A stretch of DNA of 64,000 nt from CADEED01 sp039930985 (GTDB lineage: Bacteria > Pseudomonadota > Gammaproteobacteria > Steroidobacterales > Steroidobacteraceae). A model generated the notes under the pieces. That model saw only the letters and a program-made list of their open reading frames with translations, was not told the origin of the DNA and searched no databases. Below are positions 23,901 to 31,353 of the stretch, one piece after another. The stretch's first letter is position 1. Every line of letters begins with the position of its first letter. Made by a program: the position numbers and the translations under genes. The stretch is from NCBI GenBank assembly GCA_039930985.1, contig JBDTSV010000152.1:9925-73924 (forward strand), in the 5' to 3' direction.

Positions 23901-24394
23901 CCATCGGCAAAAATGCTGCTCTTGTCGGCGACGCCGTCGTGATTGGTGTCTTCGATCAATCGCACGACCTCGCTTTCGATGGCGAAATCCTTGGCCTGCG
24001 CGCCAAAAACCTGGTGCTGCATGCGCGCCCGGTCTTCGATGGTGCGCGACGCCAGGTCGAGCTCGAGCATGCCCATGTAGTCGCGGATATCGAGCACGCT
24101 GGTGCGGTAGCGATAGGTCTCGGAGACGAACAGCCGGCCCTTCTCGTCGAAGTCGATGGCCACGGGATTCGCGAGCATGGGCTCGGCGGCCCACAGCTTG
24201 GCCTGCATGCCCTTGGGCAGCGAGAAGCGCTTGAGCGCGAGCGTCGCGTCGTCGGATGCCGGGTCGACCACCGGCGTGGGAACGCGCTCGGCGGGCTGCA
24301 ACTCGAGAGTCTGCGACGAGACGACCGATGCGCCGGCAACGAAGAACAGCGCCAGTCGGCAGGCAATACGGGAAATATGAACGGAAGGTTTCAT
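20966..24394 (-). CDS. Large secreted protein: beta-propeller dehydrogenase-like domain, HEAT repeats and PVC-type cytochrome c domain
   Basis: This 1142-residue protein has a signal peptide. Residues about 50-480 form a propeller with repeated PVAIDFDEKGRLFVSETYRYR and HGLALGNDGKIYYSIGDRG-type blades, as in 'membrane-bound dehydrogenase' and PVC-type proteins. Residues about 490-930 are armadillo/HEAT-like alpha repeats (LLNDSDAEVRAQAAKGLGDIG). The C-terminal part holds one haem c site, C992-A-R-C-H996, with a downstream region typical of the PVC haem-binding domain (VVTFTLKNGEVETGSLASESATQIVLR). A periplasmic redox enzyme feeding electrons to a haem is likely; the cofactor and substrate of the propeller are not visible. 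It is the first gene of a two-gene operon with the flavoprotein at 20979. Confidence 0.88.
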   Translation of the reverse strand: MKPSVHISRIACRLALFFVAGASVVSSQTLELQPAERVPTPVVDPASDDATLALKRFSLPKGMQAKLWAAEPMLANPVAIDFDEKGRLFVSETYRYRTSVLDIRDYMGMLELDLASRTIEDRARMQHQVFGAQAKDFAIESEVVRLIEDTNHDGVADKSSIFADGFNSELDGIASGVLARHGKVWFTNIPSLWLLTEGADGKAKKEELLRGFGVRFNFTGHDFHGLALGNDGKIYYSIGDRGTHVTGKEGQLVDYPDEGAVFRSNLDGTEFEMVAHGLRNPQELVFDEHGNLFTGDNDSDQGDMERLVYLVEGGDSGWRVGYQHAPLGKGGAWLRESLWKPAFPGRPAYLLPPICNIEDGPSGLTYYPGTGLDPSYAGHFFITHFKGSIARSGIQTYTLKQNGATFAPTSSQQFMGGVLPTDVTFGPDGVLYLSDWVDGWPKSNKGRIYGITPVNPDPAQLKISADLAKLLAAGVSGSSVANLTALLSHPDRRARLEAQLELASRGEASVKVFTSVASSKSATPLGRLHAVWGLTQLGRKGAKVGPVLAKLLNDSDAEVRAQAAKGLGDIGYSKTFDALLKKLGDPVARVQFFAAQSLGKFKDGKATVPLLALLKRNDNHDPYLRHAAAHALARIGKNAALDAGVQDTSAAVRLGVVLAYREMRDANIAWFLNDSDPYVVDEAAHAINDAPVEAAYSALAAKLDTAPVSDEPYVERAINAHYRLGTPGDAKALAQYATRNAASAAMRAEALLQLGLWAKTPQRDRIVGIYRPLAKRDGKVAADALAAVLPTVLGKAPEVVQSAALEAVGNLQLRAAAPSLLAAVTNEHAPESVRVGALKALDTFGGEEIMKGVDAAEKSDVAALRLAALQLVAHRAPDRALPIVRRLATDGSEAEQQAAFRAMGQLQLPDTPKMLVAALDQLAAGKVQPGAQLELINTVEKSTSPAVKARWQKQQAAWAAGGNALAPYSFALAGGNVYRGGRVFAENEVLPCARCHKVNGDGGEAGPDLSLIGRKGRDYLLESVVKPSAHIAQGFDVVTFTLKNGEVETGSLASESATQIVLRHADNTTVNIDPKQVKQRVTAPSSMPEIYGQTLPREQLRDLIAFLNVLTRPNGPDGDAPMGESNRAMSSVSKESAPGGHP

Positions 24395-24513
24395 GGGTTC
24401 CTGCGGATTATGAATTGGCCAACGTTCGGAGGCAGCGAACTATATATGTCGGCGCATCTGCCTGCCTGCGGCCGAGCTTGTATTGCGCGGTAATAGGGTG
24501 AATTCTCGCGCCG

Positions 24514-25299
24514 GTGAAATCACCGGCAAGGGGCAAGAAATGGATCGCGCTGGCAGTCGCGCTCATTGGCGCGCTGGTTGCTTGGTTTTCGCAGCGCGAT
24601 TCGCGGCAATCGCCGCCCATTCCGCATCAAGGGCGCGCACGCGACGAAAAGCCGGCACTGCCCGCCGCGAAATCGGCCTTCGACTTTTATCTAATGGCAT
24701 TGACCGTACACGGCGCCTACTGCGCCGACGGTCACGATCGTCAGCGGGAGTGCCGCGCTGGCGTCCAGCGGCCGCTGGTGATCCACGGTCTCTGGCCGGA
24801 ACGCGACGAGCCGCGAACTTATCCGCACGACTGCCCGGGGCCGCCGCTCGATCTCGATGCCGCGTTGTCGCTCGAACTCACCGATCTCATGCCCGGCGTC
24901 GCCGACGGACTTCACGAACACGAGTGGACCGAACACGGCCGCTGCAGCGGCCTCGATGACGACGAATATTTCAGCGAGGCACTGCGGCTGGCTCGCGGCG
25001 TGGACGCAGTGCTGTCCGCCAAGCTAACTACCCTGGCCGGCCGCGAAACCACGGTGGAAGAGCTGCGCGAAGTCGCCGATGTGTTTCATCCCGGCTTCGG
25101 AGCCTCACTCACCTTCCATTGCCGCACGCTGCGCGACGTGCCCGCCGCTCACAGCCGCGAGCCGTATCTCGTCGAGGTGCGCCAGTGCGTGGACAACGAT
25201 GGTCCGCTGGGCGGACCCGGGACGCCGCTCAACTGCGGGGCGCTGAAGCGGCGCGACACCGGGTGCGGGAATTCATTCCGCATCGCCGAGGCTCGCTGA
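24514..25299 (+). CDS. Ribonuclease T2 family protein, membrane-anchored or secreted
   Basis: This 261-residue protein has an N-terminal hydrophobic helix (about 11-25) that acts as signal or anchor. The two catalytic segments of RNase T2 are present: CAS I VIHGLWPE with His91, and CAS II HEHEWTEHGRC with Glu137 and His141. The usual Lys of CAS II (HEWxKHG) is Glu140 here, which is unusual and may change activity. Cys pairs suggest disulfides, so the protein acts outside the cytoplasm on RNA. GTG 24514 is the start. Its TGA overlaps the ATG of the next gene, suggesting an operon with the two small genes downstream. Confidence 0.88.
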   Translation: MKSPARGKKWIALAVALIGALVAWFSQRDSRQSPPIPHQGRARDEKPALPAAKSAFDFYLMALTVHGAYCADGHDRQRECRAGVQRPLVIHGLWPERDEPRTYPHDCPGPPLDLDAALSLELTDLMPGVADGLHEHEWTEHGRCSGLDDDEYFSEALRLARGVDAVLSAKLTTLAGRETTVEELREVADVFHPGFGASLTFHCRTLRDVPAAHSREPYLVEVRQCVDNDGPLGGPGTPLNCGALKRRDTGCGNSFRIAEAR

Positions 25300-25718
25300 T
25301 GAATTTTTCGCTGCAACTGCGCGAGCTCTTCATCGCCTACGGACTGAGTGCCGGCGGCATGCTGATCGGGCTGCTGGCCATGCGCGCGGACCACCGCGCG
25401 TATTTTCGCTGGCCTGTCTACTCGGTGATGGTCATGGCGCTCGGGGTCGTGCTGTGGAACCTGCTGCGCAAGCACGTGCTGCCCCTGGAGTGGGGCGCCA
25501 TGTATTACAGTGCGCTGGCGTTATATTTTTTGCTCGGACTCGCTTTGGGACTCTTGCTTGGGCGCGTCGCCGGGCGTAAAACCCCGAAGCGCGATACACG
25601 AGGAACCAGCCATGGCCAAAGCGAAGAAAAAGAAGTCGAAGTCAAAGCCGATGCCCAGGAAGAAGGCGAAGCCTATGCCCAGGAAAAAGAAGGCAAAGGC
25701 CAAAGCAAAGACCCGTAG
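25299..25718 (+). CDS. Small membrane protein with three helices and a charged tail
   Basis: This 139-residue protein has its ATG overlapping the RNase T2 stop (ATGA). It has three hydrophobic segments (about 10-28, 39-57 and 67-88) and then a strongly charged tail of about 45 residues rich in Glu, Lys and Gln. The last 107 bases are also read in another frame as the lysine-rich protein starting at 25612. I do not recognise a family. The first three helices look like a real protein; the tail may be a by-product of selection on the other frame. Confidence 0.65.
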   Translation: MNFSLQLRELFIAYGLSAGGMLIGLLAMRADHRAYFRWPVYSVMVMALGVVLWNLLRKHVLPLEWGAMYYSALALYFLLGLALGLLLGRVAGRKTPKRDTRGTSHGQSEEKEVEVKADAQEEGEAYAQEKEGKGQSKDP

Positions 25719-25791
25719 AAGCCTGCCGACCATGATGATGATGAGCGGGCCGGGCACCACGCCGCCGCCAAAAATCGACGACGAAGGCTGA
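25612..25791 (+). CDS. Tiny lysine-rich basic protein, histone-H1-like low complexity
   Basis: This 59-residue protein has an AGGA ribosome site upstream of ATG 25612. The first 36 residues are almost only Lys, Ala, Arg, Ser, Pro and Met, with an internal repeat KPMPRKKAKPMPRKKKAKAK. A run of four Met and a Pro-rich acidic end (PPPKIDDEG) follow. Such sequences bind nucleic acids or other polyanions non-specifically. It overlaps the 3' end of the membrane protein gene in a different frame. The placement after an RNase gene is suggestive, but no function can be assigned. Confidence 0.6.
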   Translation: MAKAKKKKSKSKPMPRKKAKPMPRKKKAKAKAKTRRSLPTMMMMSGPGTTPPPKIDDEG

Positions 25792-28062
25792 TTACTGCGG
25801 AATCTTGAGCGCCGCCATCGACGACTCGTGCCGCAGGCGCCACGTCGTGCGCCAGCCTTTTTTCCAGGCCGTGTCGATCGCGTCCTGCGCTTCGCGCGTT
25901 TTGCCGCGCAAGGCGAAGGATTCGGCACGCAGCACGTACAGGCCGTAGTGATCGCCGCCGTTCTTCTCGTATCGGTCGAGCATGCGGTCGAAATCGTCGA
26001 GCACCTTCATGGCCTTCGCCCGGTCGCCGCCGCCATTGATCTCGATGGCGGCGCGAATCAGCGCCGCTGAATACTCAAAGCGGATCTGGCTGCCATCGAA
26101 CATGTCGGCGGTCGACAGTGGCAGGATGCGATCGGCGTGCGCCAGCGTGGCGCGCGCGGCCACCGCGTCGCCACCCATGAGCTGCAGGCGCGCGAGCTCG
26201 GCCAGTTCAGCGCCGGTACCGGCCTTGCTCAGTATTTCGTGATTGGCGAGCCAGGTCTTGATGGCGTCGCTGCCGCCCTCGACATAGATGATGGAGGATT
26301 CGCGCGCTACGGCGAAAAAACCGTGGTCTTCCGGCAGCTCGCGCAGCACCGCGCGCGCTTCGGCCGGCTTGCCCAGATTGAGCAGCAGATCGATCTTCTG
26401 CTCGGCGAGATACGTGTCCTGTGGCTGCAGCCTGCGGGCTTCGTCGAGCCAGCGTATGGCCTCCTCGGTCTTGCCCTGTGCGCGGGCGATCCAGCCGGTG
26501 GTCATCGGTGCCCACATGTTGGTGGAATCGAGCTCGCGCCCGCGCGCACAGGCGACGCTGGCTTCCTTGAACTCGCTCAGGTCCACCAGCTCCATGCAGC
26601 GGAACACGTGCGCGATGGAGTCCATCGGATCGAGCCGTGCCGACGCGGAATAGTGCTTCATTGCCTCGTCGGGCTGCGCACGGCGGTCATACAGGTTGCC
26701 GAGGAACCGGTGGCTGGCAGCGTCGTTGGGATTGAGCTTGGTCGCCCGCAGCAACAGCGGCAGCGCTTCGTCGAACCGGAACTCCTCGGTGCGCAGCCAG
26801 CCTTTCACCGCCAGGACCTCGGCCAGGTTTCCATTGAGCTGCATGGCGCGATCGATCAGCGGTTCCGCTGCCGCCTTCACGTCCTCGAGCGGCGTGTAAT
26901 TGAGCGACAGCCCGTTGAGCAGCGATTCGGCGAGGCCGGTGAGCGCCGGGATGTATTGCGGATCGGCGTCCACGGCACGCCGGAAGTACTCGATCGACTT
27001 CACGTTGTCCTCGGCGGTGCGCCGGCTCTGCCGTGCGCGGCCTAACAAGTAGAGCTCGAGCGCCTCCATCTTTTCAGGTTCACGCTGCGCCCAGGCCTCG
27101 GCGGTGGTCGCCGACAGGCTGATGTGCATCGCCTCGGCGATCGAGCGCGACACCGTCTCTTCGATCTGAAAGATGTCGCCGATCACGAAGTCGTAGGGCT
27201 TCGACCAGATGTGCAGCCCGGTGTCCGCCGCGACGAGCTGCACCGTGATTCGCAGCTGATCGCCGGAACGCCGCAGGCTGCCCTCGAGCACGTGCGTGGC
27301 CCCGAGTTTCCTGGCGATGGTGCGAACATCCTGGGGCTGGTCCTTGAAGGCGAACGCCGAGGTTCGCGCCACCACGCGCAACGAGGGAATGTTGGCGAGC
27401 CAGTTCGACAGCTCTTCGGTGAGCCCATCGCATAGCGCCTGTTCGCTCTGCCCGACGCTCATGTCGACCAGCGGCAGCACCACGATGGTCGGCAGGTTCT
27501 CGGCCGGATCACCCACCTGGAACAGCTTGCCCGGCATCTTCCAGACGACCGCCGACAGGATCACCGCGGCCAGGATGCTGCCGAACCCGAGCGCCAGCCT
27601 TTTGGGGGGCGCGAGCCGGTCCGAGGCGCGACGGCCGATGACCGCGCCGGTTTCGAACGACGTCGGAATGTAATGAGTGGGCAGCGTCGGGACCCCTTGC
27701 AGCGGCGTGTGGTCTTCGATCCGGCCGACGAACCGGTATCCCTTGCGCGGCAGCGTCTCGATGTAGCGGGGGGTGTCGGCATCGTCGCCGAGCGCGATTC
27801 GCAGCTTGCGCATGGCGCTGTTGAGGCCGGTGTCGAACTCCACCACGCCGGTGGGCCACAACCGGGCAATGAGCTGCTCGCGCGAGACCACGTCGCCCGC
27901 ATGCGAAACCAGCTCCTCGAGGATCTGCAGTGGCTGGTCCTGGAGGCGGTGGGTATTGCCGTCCCGAGTGATTTCCCCCGAATCGAAGTTCACGGACCAG
28001 CCATCGAAATGTATGACGCGCTTGTCCAATTCATCGTCCGGCAACCCTGGGAGGCGAATCAT
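25792..28062 (-). CDS. CadC-like transcriptional regulator: winged helix, membrane helix, TolB-like domain and TPRs
   Basis: This is a 756-residue one-component regulator. Residues about 12-105 are an OmpR/PhoB-type winged helix (LQILEELVSHAGDVVSREQLIARLWPTG...AMRKLRIALGDDADTPRYIETLPRKGYRFVG). A transmembrane helix follows near 155-180. Next comes a FlgO/TolB-N-like domain (about 190-315, IVVLPLVDMSVGQSEQALCDGLTEEL...LRVVARTSAFAF) and then about ten TPR-like helix pairs to the end. The sensor part is therefore extracytoplasmic. ATG 28062 is used; a TTG two codons upstream (28068) is possible. It is divergent from the unknown gene at 28166, a likely target. Confidence 0.88.
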   Translation of the reverse strand: MIRLPGLPDDELDKRVIHFDGWSVNFDSGEITRDGNTHRLQDQPLQILEELVSHAGDVVSREQLIARLWPTGVVEFDTGLNSAMRKLRIALGDDADTPRYIETLPRKGYRFVGRIEDHTPLQGVPTLPTHYIPTSFETGAVIGRRASDRLAPPKRLALGFGSILAAVILSAVVWKMPGKLFQVGDPAENLPTIVVLPLVDMSVGQSEQALCDGLTEELSNWLANIPSLRVVARTSAFAFKDQPQDVRTIARKLGATHVLEGSLRRSGDQLRITVQLVAADTGLHIWSKPYDFVIGDIFQIEETVSRSIAEAMHISLSATTAEAWAQREPEKMEALELYLLGRARQSRRTAEDNVKSIEYFRRAVDADPQYIPALTGLAESLLNGLSLNYTPLEDVKAAAEPLIDRAMQLNGNLAEVLAVKGWLRTEEFRFDEALPLLLRATKLNPNDAASHRFLGNLYDRRAQPDEAMKHYSASARLDPMDSIAHVFRCMELVDLSEFKEASVACARGRELDSTNMWAPMTTGWIARAQGKTEEAIRWLDEARRLQPQDTYLAEQKIDLLLNLGKPAEARAVLRELPEDHGFFAVARESSIIYVEGGSDAIKTWLANHEILSKAGTGAELAELARLQLMGGDAVAARATLAHADRILPLSTADMFDGSQIRFEYSAALIRAAIEINGGGDRAKAMKVLDDFDRMLDRYEKNGGDHYGLYVLRAESFALRGKTREAQDAIDTAWKKGWRTTWRLRHESSMAALKIPQ

Positions 28063-28165
28063 AGACAAGTCAGCGCCGAATCAGCGCCCGTCCATCGCCT
28101 CCGTGCGGCCGCAGGGCGAATCTCCGCCCTCAATTCGCACAAAAAAGACGCATGGAGGTAAAACG

Positions 28166-28855
28166 ATGAATTTCACCGCGCATCGCAGCATTGGTCCCTC
28201 TGATTCCGACGCCGCCGTGCCCGGCAAGCCGGGCCCGAGACCGCCGCCGAAACACCTGTCCGCCCGTGCTTTGACGGCTTTAGTTAGCCAGTTGACGACG
28301 GGATACCCCAATCCCGACGACTCGGGGAATCCTCCGGGTCCGCTGGACCCCTACATCCGCAAGGCCCTGGAGCGTTCGGTCATTGGCGCCGGGACCGGCG
28401 GTTACCTCTGGCGTGTCATCGCGGAGAAACATCCTGATATCTGGGATGTCATCGGCGGTGACCCGCAATCGCAAGTGGCGCTGAATCCGCAGCCCCTGCC
28501 GCCGAAGTCGGCCTTTCTCGCCGCCGTCATCCTCGAGTTCACCGACCGCATGGCCATGGTCGCGGAGATCGCCGACCTCATTCCGCGTCCCGGTGGCGAG
28601 CGCGGAATCATCATCGTCGGCGGTCACGTGGCGAAATTCGTCGACGAGATCTGCGGCAATGGCATGCACATCCGCTGGCCGCTGCCCTGGCCGCCGCCGC
28701 CGTGGTTCTCGGATTCGCTGAGCGCCGCCGATCTCATCGTCATGGGGACACAGTTTCAACAGTCGTCCGTGATCGCGGTGGACCGCGATCTGGGCCGTAC
28801 TTTCGCCGACGCGGCGCACGCGCTGCTCGAGGCGGGAGCCGCGAGACTCGTTTAG
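28166..28855 (+). CDS. Conserved-looking protein of unknown function with NPQPLPP motif
   Basis: This 229-residue protein has a clear GGAGGT ribosome site 6 bases before ATG 28166. It has no signal peptide. The first third is Pro-rich (PGKPGPRPPPKHLSARALTALVSQL). The middle has ALNPQPLPPKSAFLAAVILEFTDRMAMVAEIADLI, a motif seen in several uncharacterised bacterial proteins, and a WPLPWPPPPWF stretch. The C-terminus is helical. It is divergent from the CadC-like regulator with 103 bases between the starts, so that regulator may control it. It is followed by a strong hairpin terminator. Confidence 0.7.
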   Translation: MNFTAHRSIGPSDSDAAVPGKPGPRPPPKHLSARALTALVSQLTTGYPNPDDSGNPPGPLDPYIRKALERSVIGAGTGGYLWRVIAEKHPDIWDVIGGDPQSQVALNPQPLPPKSAFLAAVILEFTDRMAMVAEIADLIPRPGGERGIIIVGGHVAKFVDEICGNGMHIRWPLPWPPPPWFSDSLSAADLIVMGTQFQQSSVIAVDRDLGRTFADAAHALLEAGAARLV

Positions 28856-28890
28856 TGGAGAACGAGGGCAGGGATGCCCTCGGACTAAAT

Positions 28891-28924
28891 ACCACGGTGC
28901 CCTCCACCCCCAGGGCACCGTGGT
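28891..28924 (+). terminator. Strong GC-rich hairpin, probable terminator
   Basis: A perfect 13-bp stem, ACCACGGTGCCCT (28891-28903) and AGGGCACCGTGGT (28912-28924), closes an 8-base C-rich loop. It lies 35 bases after the stop of the gene at 28166-28855. The T-run is poor (CTCTCT), so it may be an attenuator or RNA stabiliser rather than a classic intrinsic terminator. Confidence 0.6.
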
Positions 28925-28965
28925 CTCTCTGCTAGGCTTGCGAGCCGTTACGTGGGGAGCTGTTC

Positions 28966-30939
28966 ATGACGATCGTTCGACTGGCGCTGGTCGCCATCGC
29001 CTCTTATGGAGTTGCCACGTCCGCGGCAGCCATGCAACTGGTGCCGAGCGCCGGCATCGCCAGCCCCGATGGACGCATCCTGGTCGAGGTCACGGTCAGC
29101 GACGGCCAGCCGAGCTACACCGTGAGCGTCGGCGGTAAACCGGTGCTGCAGAAGTCGCGGCTCGGCCTGGTGCGCGACGACGCCGACTTCACCATCGGCC
29201 TCACACCCACCTCTAACTACTCAAAACGAGTGTCGCGTCTCGAGAAGGTCGAGGACCACTACGAGCTGCAGACCGCCAAGCGCCGGCACAACGTCTATCG
29301 CGCCAATCGGCGCGTCATCGAGCTGCAAACCGCCGCCGGCGCGCGCATGGACATCGAAGTGCAGGTGTCGAATGACGGCTTCGCGTTCCGCTACGTATTT
29401 CCCGAGAATGACGCAGCAATACACAAAATCAGTCGTGAGACCTCCTCGTTCAACTTTCTGGCGGGCACGCACGGCTGGCTGCAGCCCATCGCGCCGGCGC
29501 GCTCGGGCTGGAACGAATCGAATCCTTCGTATGAGGAGTACTACGAGCGCGATATCCCGGTAGGCCAGCCCTCGCTCGAGGGCGGCGGCTGGGTTTTTCC
29601 GGCGCTGTTCCGTAGCGGCGACACGTGGTTGTTGGTGAGCGAAGCGGGTCTTCGCCGCAACTACTGCGGCGCGCGCCTGTTGGCGGCCCGGCGCAGCACC
29701 GAATACTTCATCGACTTTCCCGGGCCGCTCGAGACCAGCCACGGTGGGGCGGTGACGCCCGAGTCGACGCTGCCGTGGACGACGCCCTGGCGCTTCGCGG
29801 TCGTCGGCGACCTCAAGACGATCACCGAATCCACGCTCGGCACCGATCTCGCCGATCCACCGGCGAAGGGTTTCAAGACCACCGCTTCCGGGCCGGGCAA
29901 GGCATCGTGGAGCTGGCCGCTCATGGGCGACGACAACACGATCGTCAAAGTGCAGAAGAAGTTCATCGACTATGCCGCGGAGATGGGCTGGCAATACACG
30001 CTGGTCGATTCGGCCTGGGACCGGCAGATCGGCTATGACGGGCTCAAGGAGCTGATCGAGTACGGCCGCCCGAAGAACGTGAAAATACTCGTCTGGTACA
30101 ACTCCGCCGGCGAGTGGAATACCACGCCGCTGACGCCGCGCGATCGCATGTTCGATCCGGCCACGCGACGCGCCGAGCTGCAGAGGATCAAGGATCTCGG
30201 CATTGCTGGTGTGAAGGTGGACTTCTTCGCGGGCGATGCGCAATCGACCATCGCCTACTACCACGACATCCTCGAAGACACGGCGCGCATCGGGCTCGCG
30301 ACCAACTTCCACGGCGCGACGCTGCCGCGCGGCTGGCAGCGCACCTACCCGAATCTCATGACCATGGAAGCGGTGCGCGGCCTTGAATACAACACGTTCG
30401 AGCAGCGCAACGCCGAAGAATCTCCGACCCACGATGCGATGCTGCCGTTCGCGCGCAATGTATTCGACCCGATGGACTTCACGCCGGTGGTGCTCGATCG
30501 CCTCAACAATACGGTGGAGCGCCGCACGTCGGCGGCCTTCGAACTAGCTACTTCGGTATTGTTCACCTCGGGCATCCAGCACTTCGCCGAGATCCCCGCG
30601 GGCATGGCGAAAGCACCCGCGTATGTACGGGACTTCCTGAAGACAGTGCCCGTGGTCTGGGATGACGTGAAGTTCATCGACGGGTTTCCCGGCCAGTTCG
30701 CCGTGATTGCGCGCAGGGCCGGCTCGACCTGGTATGTGGCCGGCATCAATGCCGATCGCGCTCCGCGCAAGGTTAGGATCGATCTCAAGTCGTTGGGGGT
30801 GTCGAAACAGGGCGCGCTGATCACCGACGGCATCGACTTTCTCGGCTTCAAGAGCGAACCCTTTCCGCTCGAGAAGGGCGTTCTGGCCGATGAGATCACG
30901 ATACGCCCGCGCGGCGGGTTCGTGCTGACGCTGCAATAA
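28966..30939 (+). CDS. Secreted glycoside hydrolase family 97 (alpha-glycosidase)
   Basis: This 657-residue enzyme has a signal peptide (VRLALVAIASYGVATSAAA). The GH97 layout is complete: an N-terminal beta-sandwich (about 25-270), a catalytic (beta/alpha)8 barrel (about 290-560) and a C-terminal beta domain. The barrel has GVKVDFFAGDAQ with Asp419 and MTMEAVRGLEY with Glu468. An Asp at the position of 419 fits the retaining branch of GH97 better than the inverting SusB-type branch; that is an inference from family knowledge. It probably removes alpha-galactosyl or alpha-glucosyl units in the periplasm. It stands alone as a transcription unit. Confidence 0.9.
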   Translation: MTIVRLALVAIASYGVATSAAAMQLVPSAGIASPDGRILVEVTVSDGQPSYTVSVGGKPVLQKSRLGLVRDDADFTIGLTPTSNYSKRVSRLEKVEDHYELQTAKRRHNVYRANRRVIELQTAAGARMDIEVQVSNDGFAFRYVFPENDAAIHKISRETSSFNFLAGTHGWLQPIAPARSGWNESNPSYEEYYERDIPVGQPSLEGGGWVFPALFRSGDTWLLVSEAGLRRNYCGARLLAARRSTEYFIDFPGPLETSHGGAVTPESTLPWTTPWRFAVVGDLKTITESTLGTDLADPPAKGFKTTASGPGKASWSWPLMGDDNTIVKVQKKFIDYAAEMGWQYTLVDSAWDRQIGYDGLKELIEYGRPKNVKILVWYNSAGEWNTTPLTPRDRMFDPATRRAELQRIKDLGIAGVKVDFFAGDAQSTIAYYHDILEDTARIGLATNFHGATLPRGWQRTYPNLMTMEAVRGLEYNTFEQRNAEESPTHDAMLPFARNVFDPMDFTPVVLDRLNNTVERRTSAAFELATSVLFTSGIQHFAEIPAGMAKAPAYVRDFLKTVPVVWDDVKFIDGFPGQFAVIARRAGSTWYVAGINADRAPRKVRIDLKSLGVSKQGALITDGIDFLGFKSEPFPLEKGVLADEITIRPRGGFVLTLQ

Positions 30940-30971
30940 AACCCGGTAATTCGCGCTCGTCCTCGCTGGCT

Positions 30972-31001
30972 TTGACATGTGACCAAATGGTCACATATAG
31001 T
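30972..31001 (+). promoter_or_regulatory. Promoter with an ArsR-type operator between -35 and -10
   Basis: TTGACA (30972-30977) and TATAGT (30996-31001) are separated by 18 bases. The spacer is the perfect palindrome ATGTGACC-AAAT-GGTCACAT (30977-30996), which touches both boxes. The start codon of the ArsR-like gene follows 7 bases after the -10, so the RNA is close to leaderless. Bound repressor would block the polymerase directly, so autoregulation is expected. Confidence 0.8.
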
Positions 31002-31008
31002 CTGCGTC

Positions 31009-31353
31009 ATGGTAAGCGACGATCTGGTGTTCAAGGCCCTGGCCGATTCCTCGCGCCGGTTCCTGCTCGACCTGCTGCACAAGCGCGACGGCCAGACGCT
31101 GGGCGAGCTCGAATGGGAGCTCGAGATGACCCGCTTTGGGGTCATGAAGCATTTGAAGGTGCTGGAAGAGGCCGGTCTCGTCATCACGCGGCGTGAAGGC
31201 CGCGAAAAATTACATTTTCTGAATGCGGTCCCGATCCGTCTTATTCACGACCGCTGGATCGACAAATACAAGGAGCGCGAACTGTCCGCGCTCGCTGAAC
31301 TCAAAACCACCTTGGAGAAAGCCAAATGCCCCCCGTTGCGCAAGAGAGCCTGA
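31009..31353 (+). CDS. ArsR-family winged-helix repressor
   Basis: This 114-residue regulator has the compact ArsR fold: VFKALADSSRRFLLDLLHKRDGQTLGELEWELEMTRFGVMKHLKVLEEAGLVITRREGREKLHFLN. No Cys pair for metal binding is present in helix 3, so it is not a metal sensor of the ArsR/SmtB kind. It belongs to the subgroup paired with SRPBCC/AHSA1 proteins. ATG 31009 is used; the longer frame would include the operator. It overlaps the next gene by 28 bases and is autoregulated by the palindrome at 30977-30996. Confidence 0.92.
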   Translation: MVSDDLVFKALADSSRRFLLDLLHKRDGQTLGELEWELEMTRFGVMKHLKVLEEAGLVITRREGREKLHFLNAVPIRLIHDRWIDKYKERELSALAELKTTLEKAKCPPLRKRA

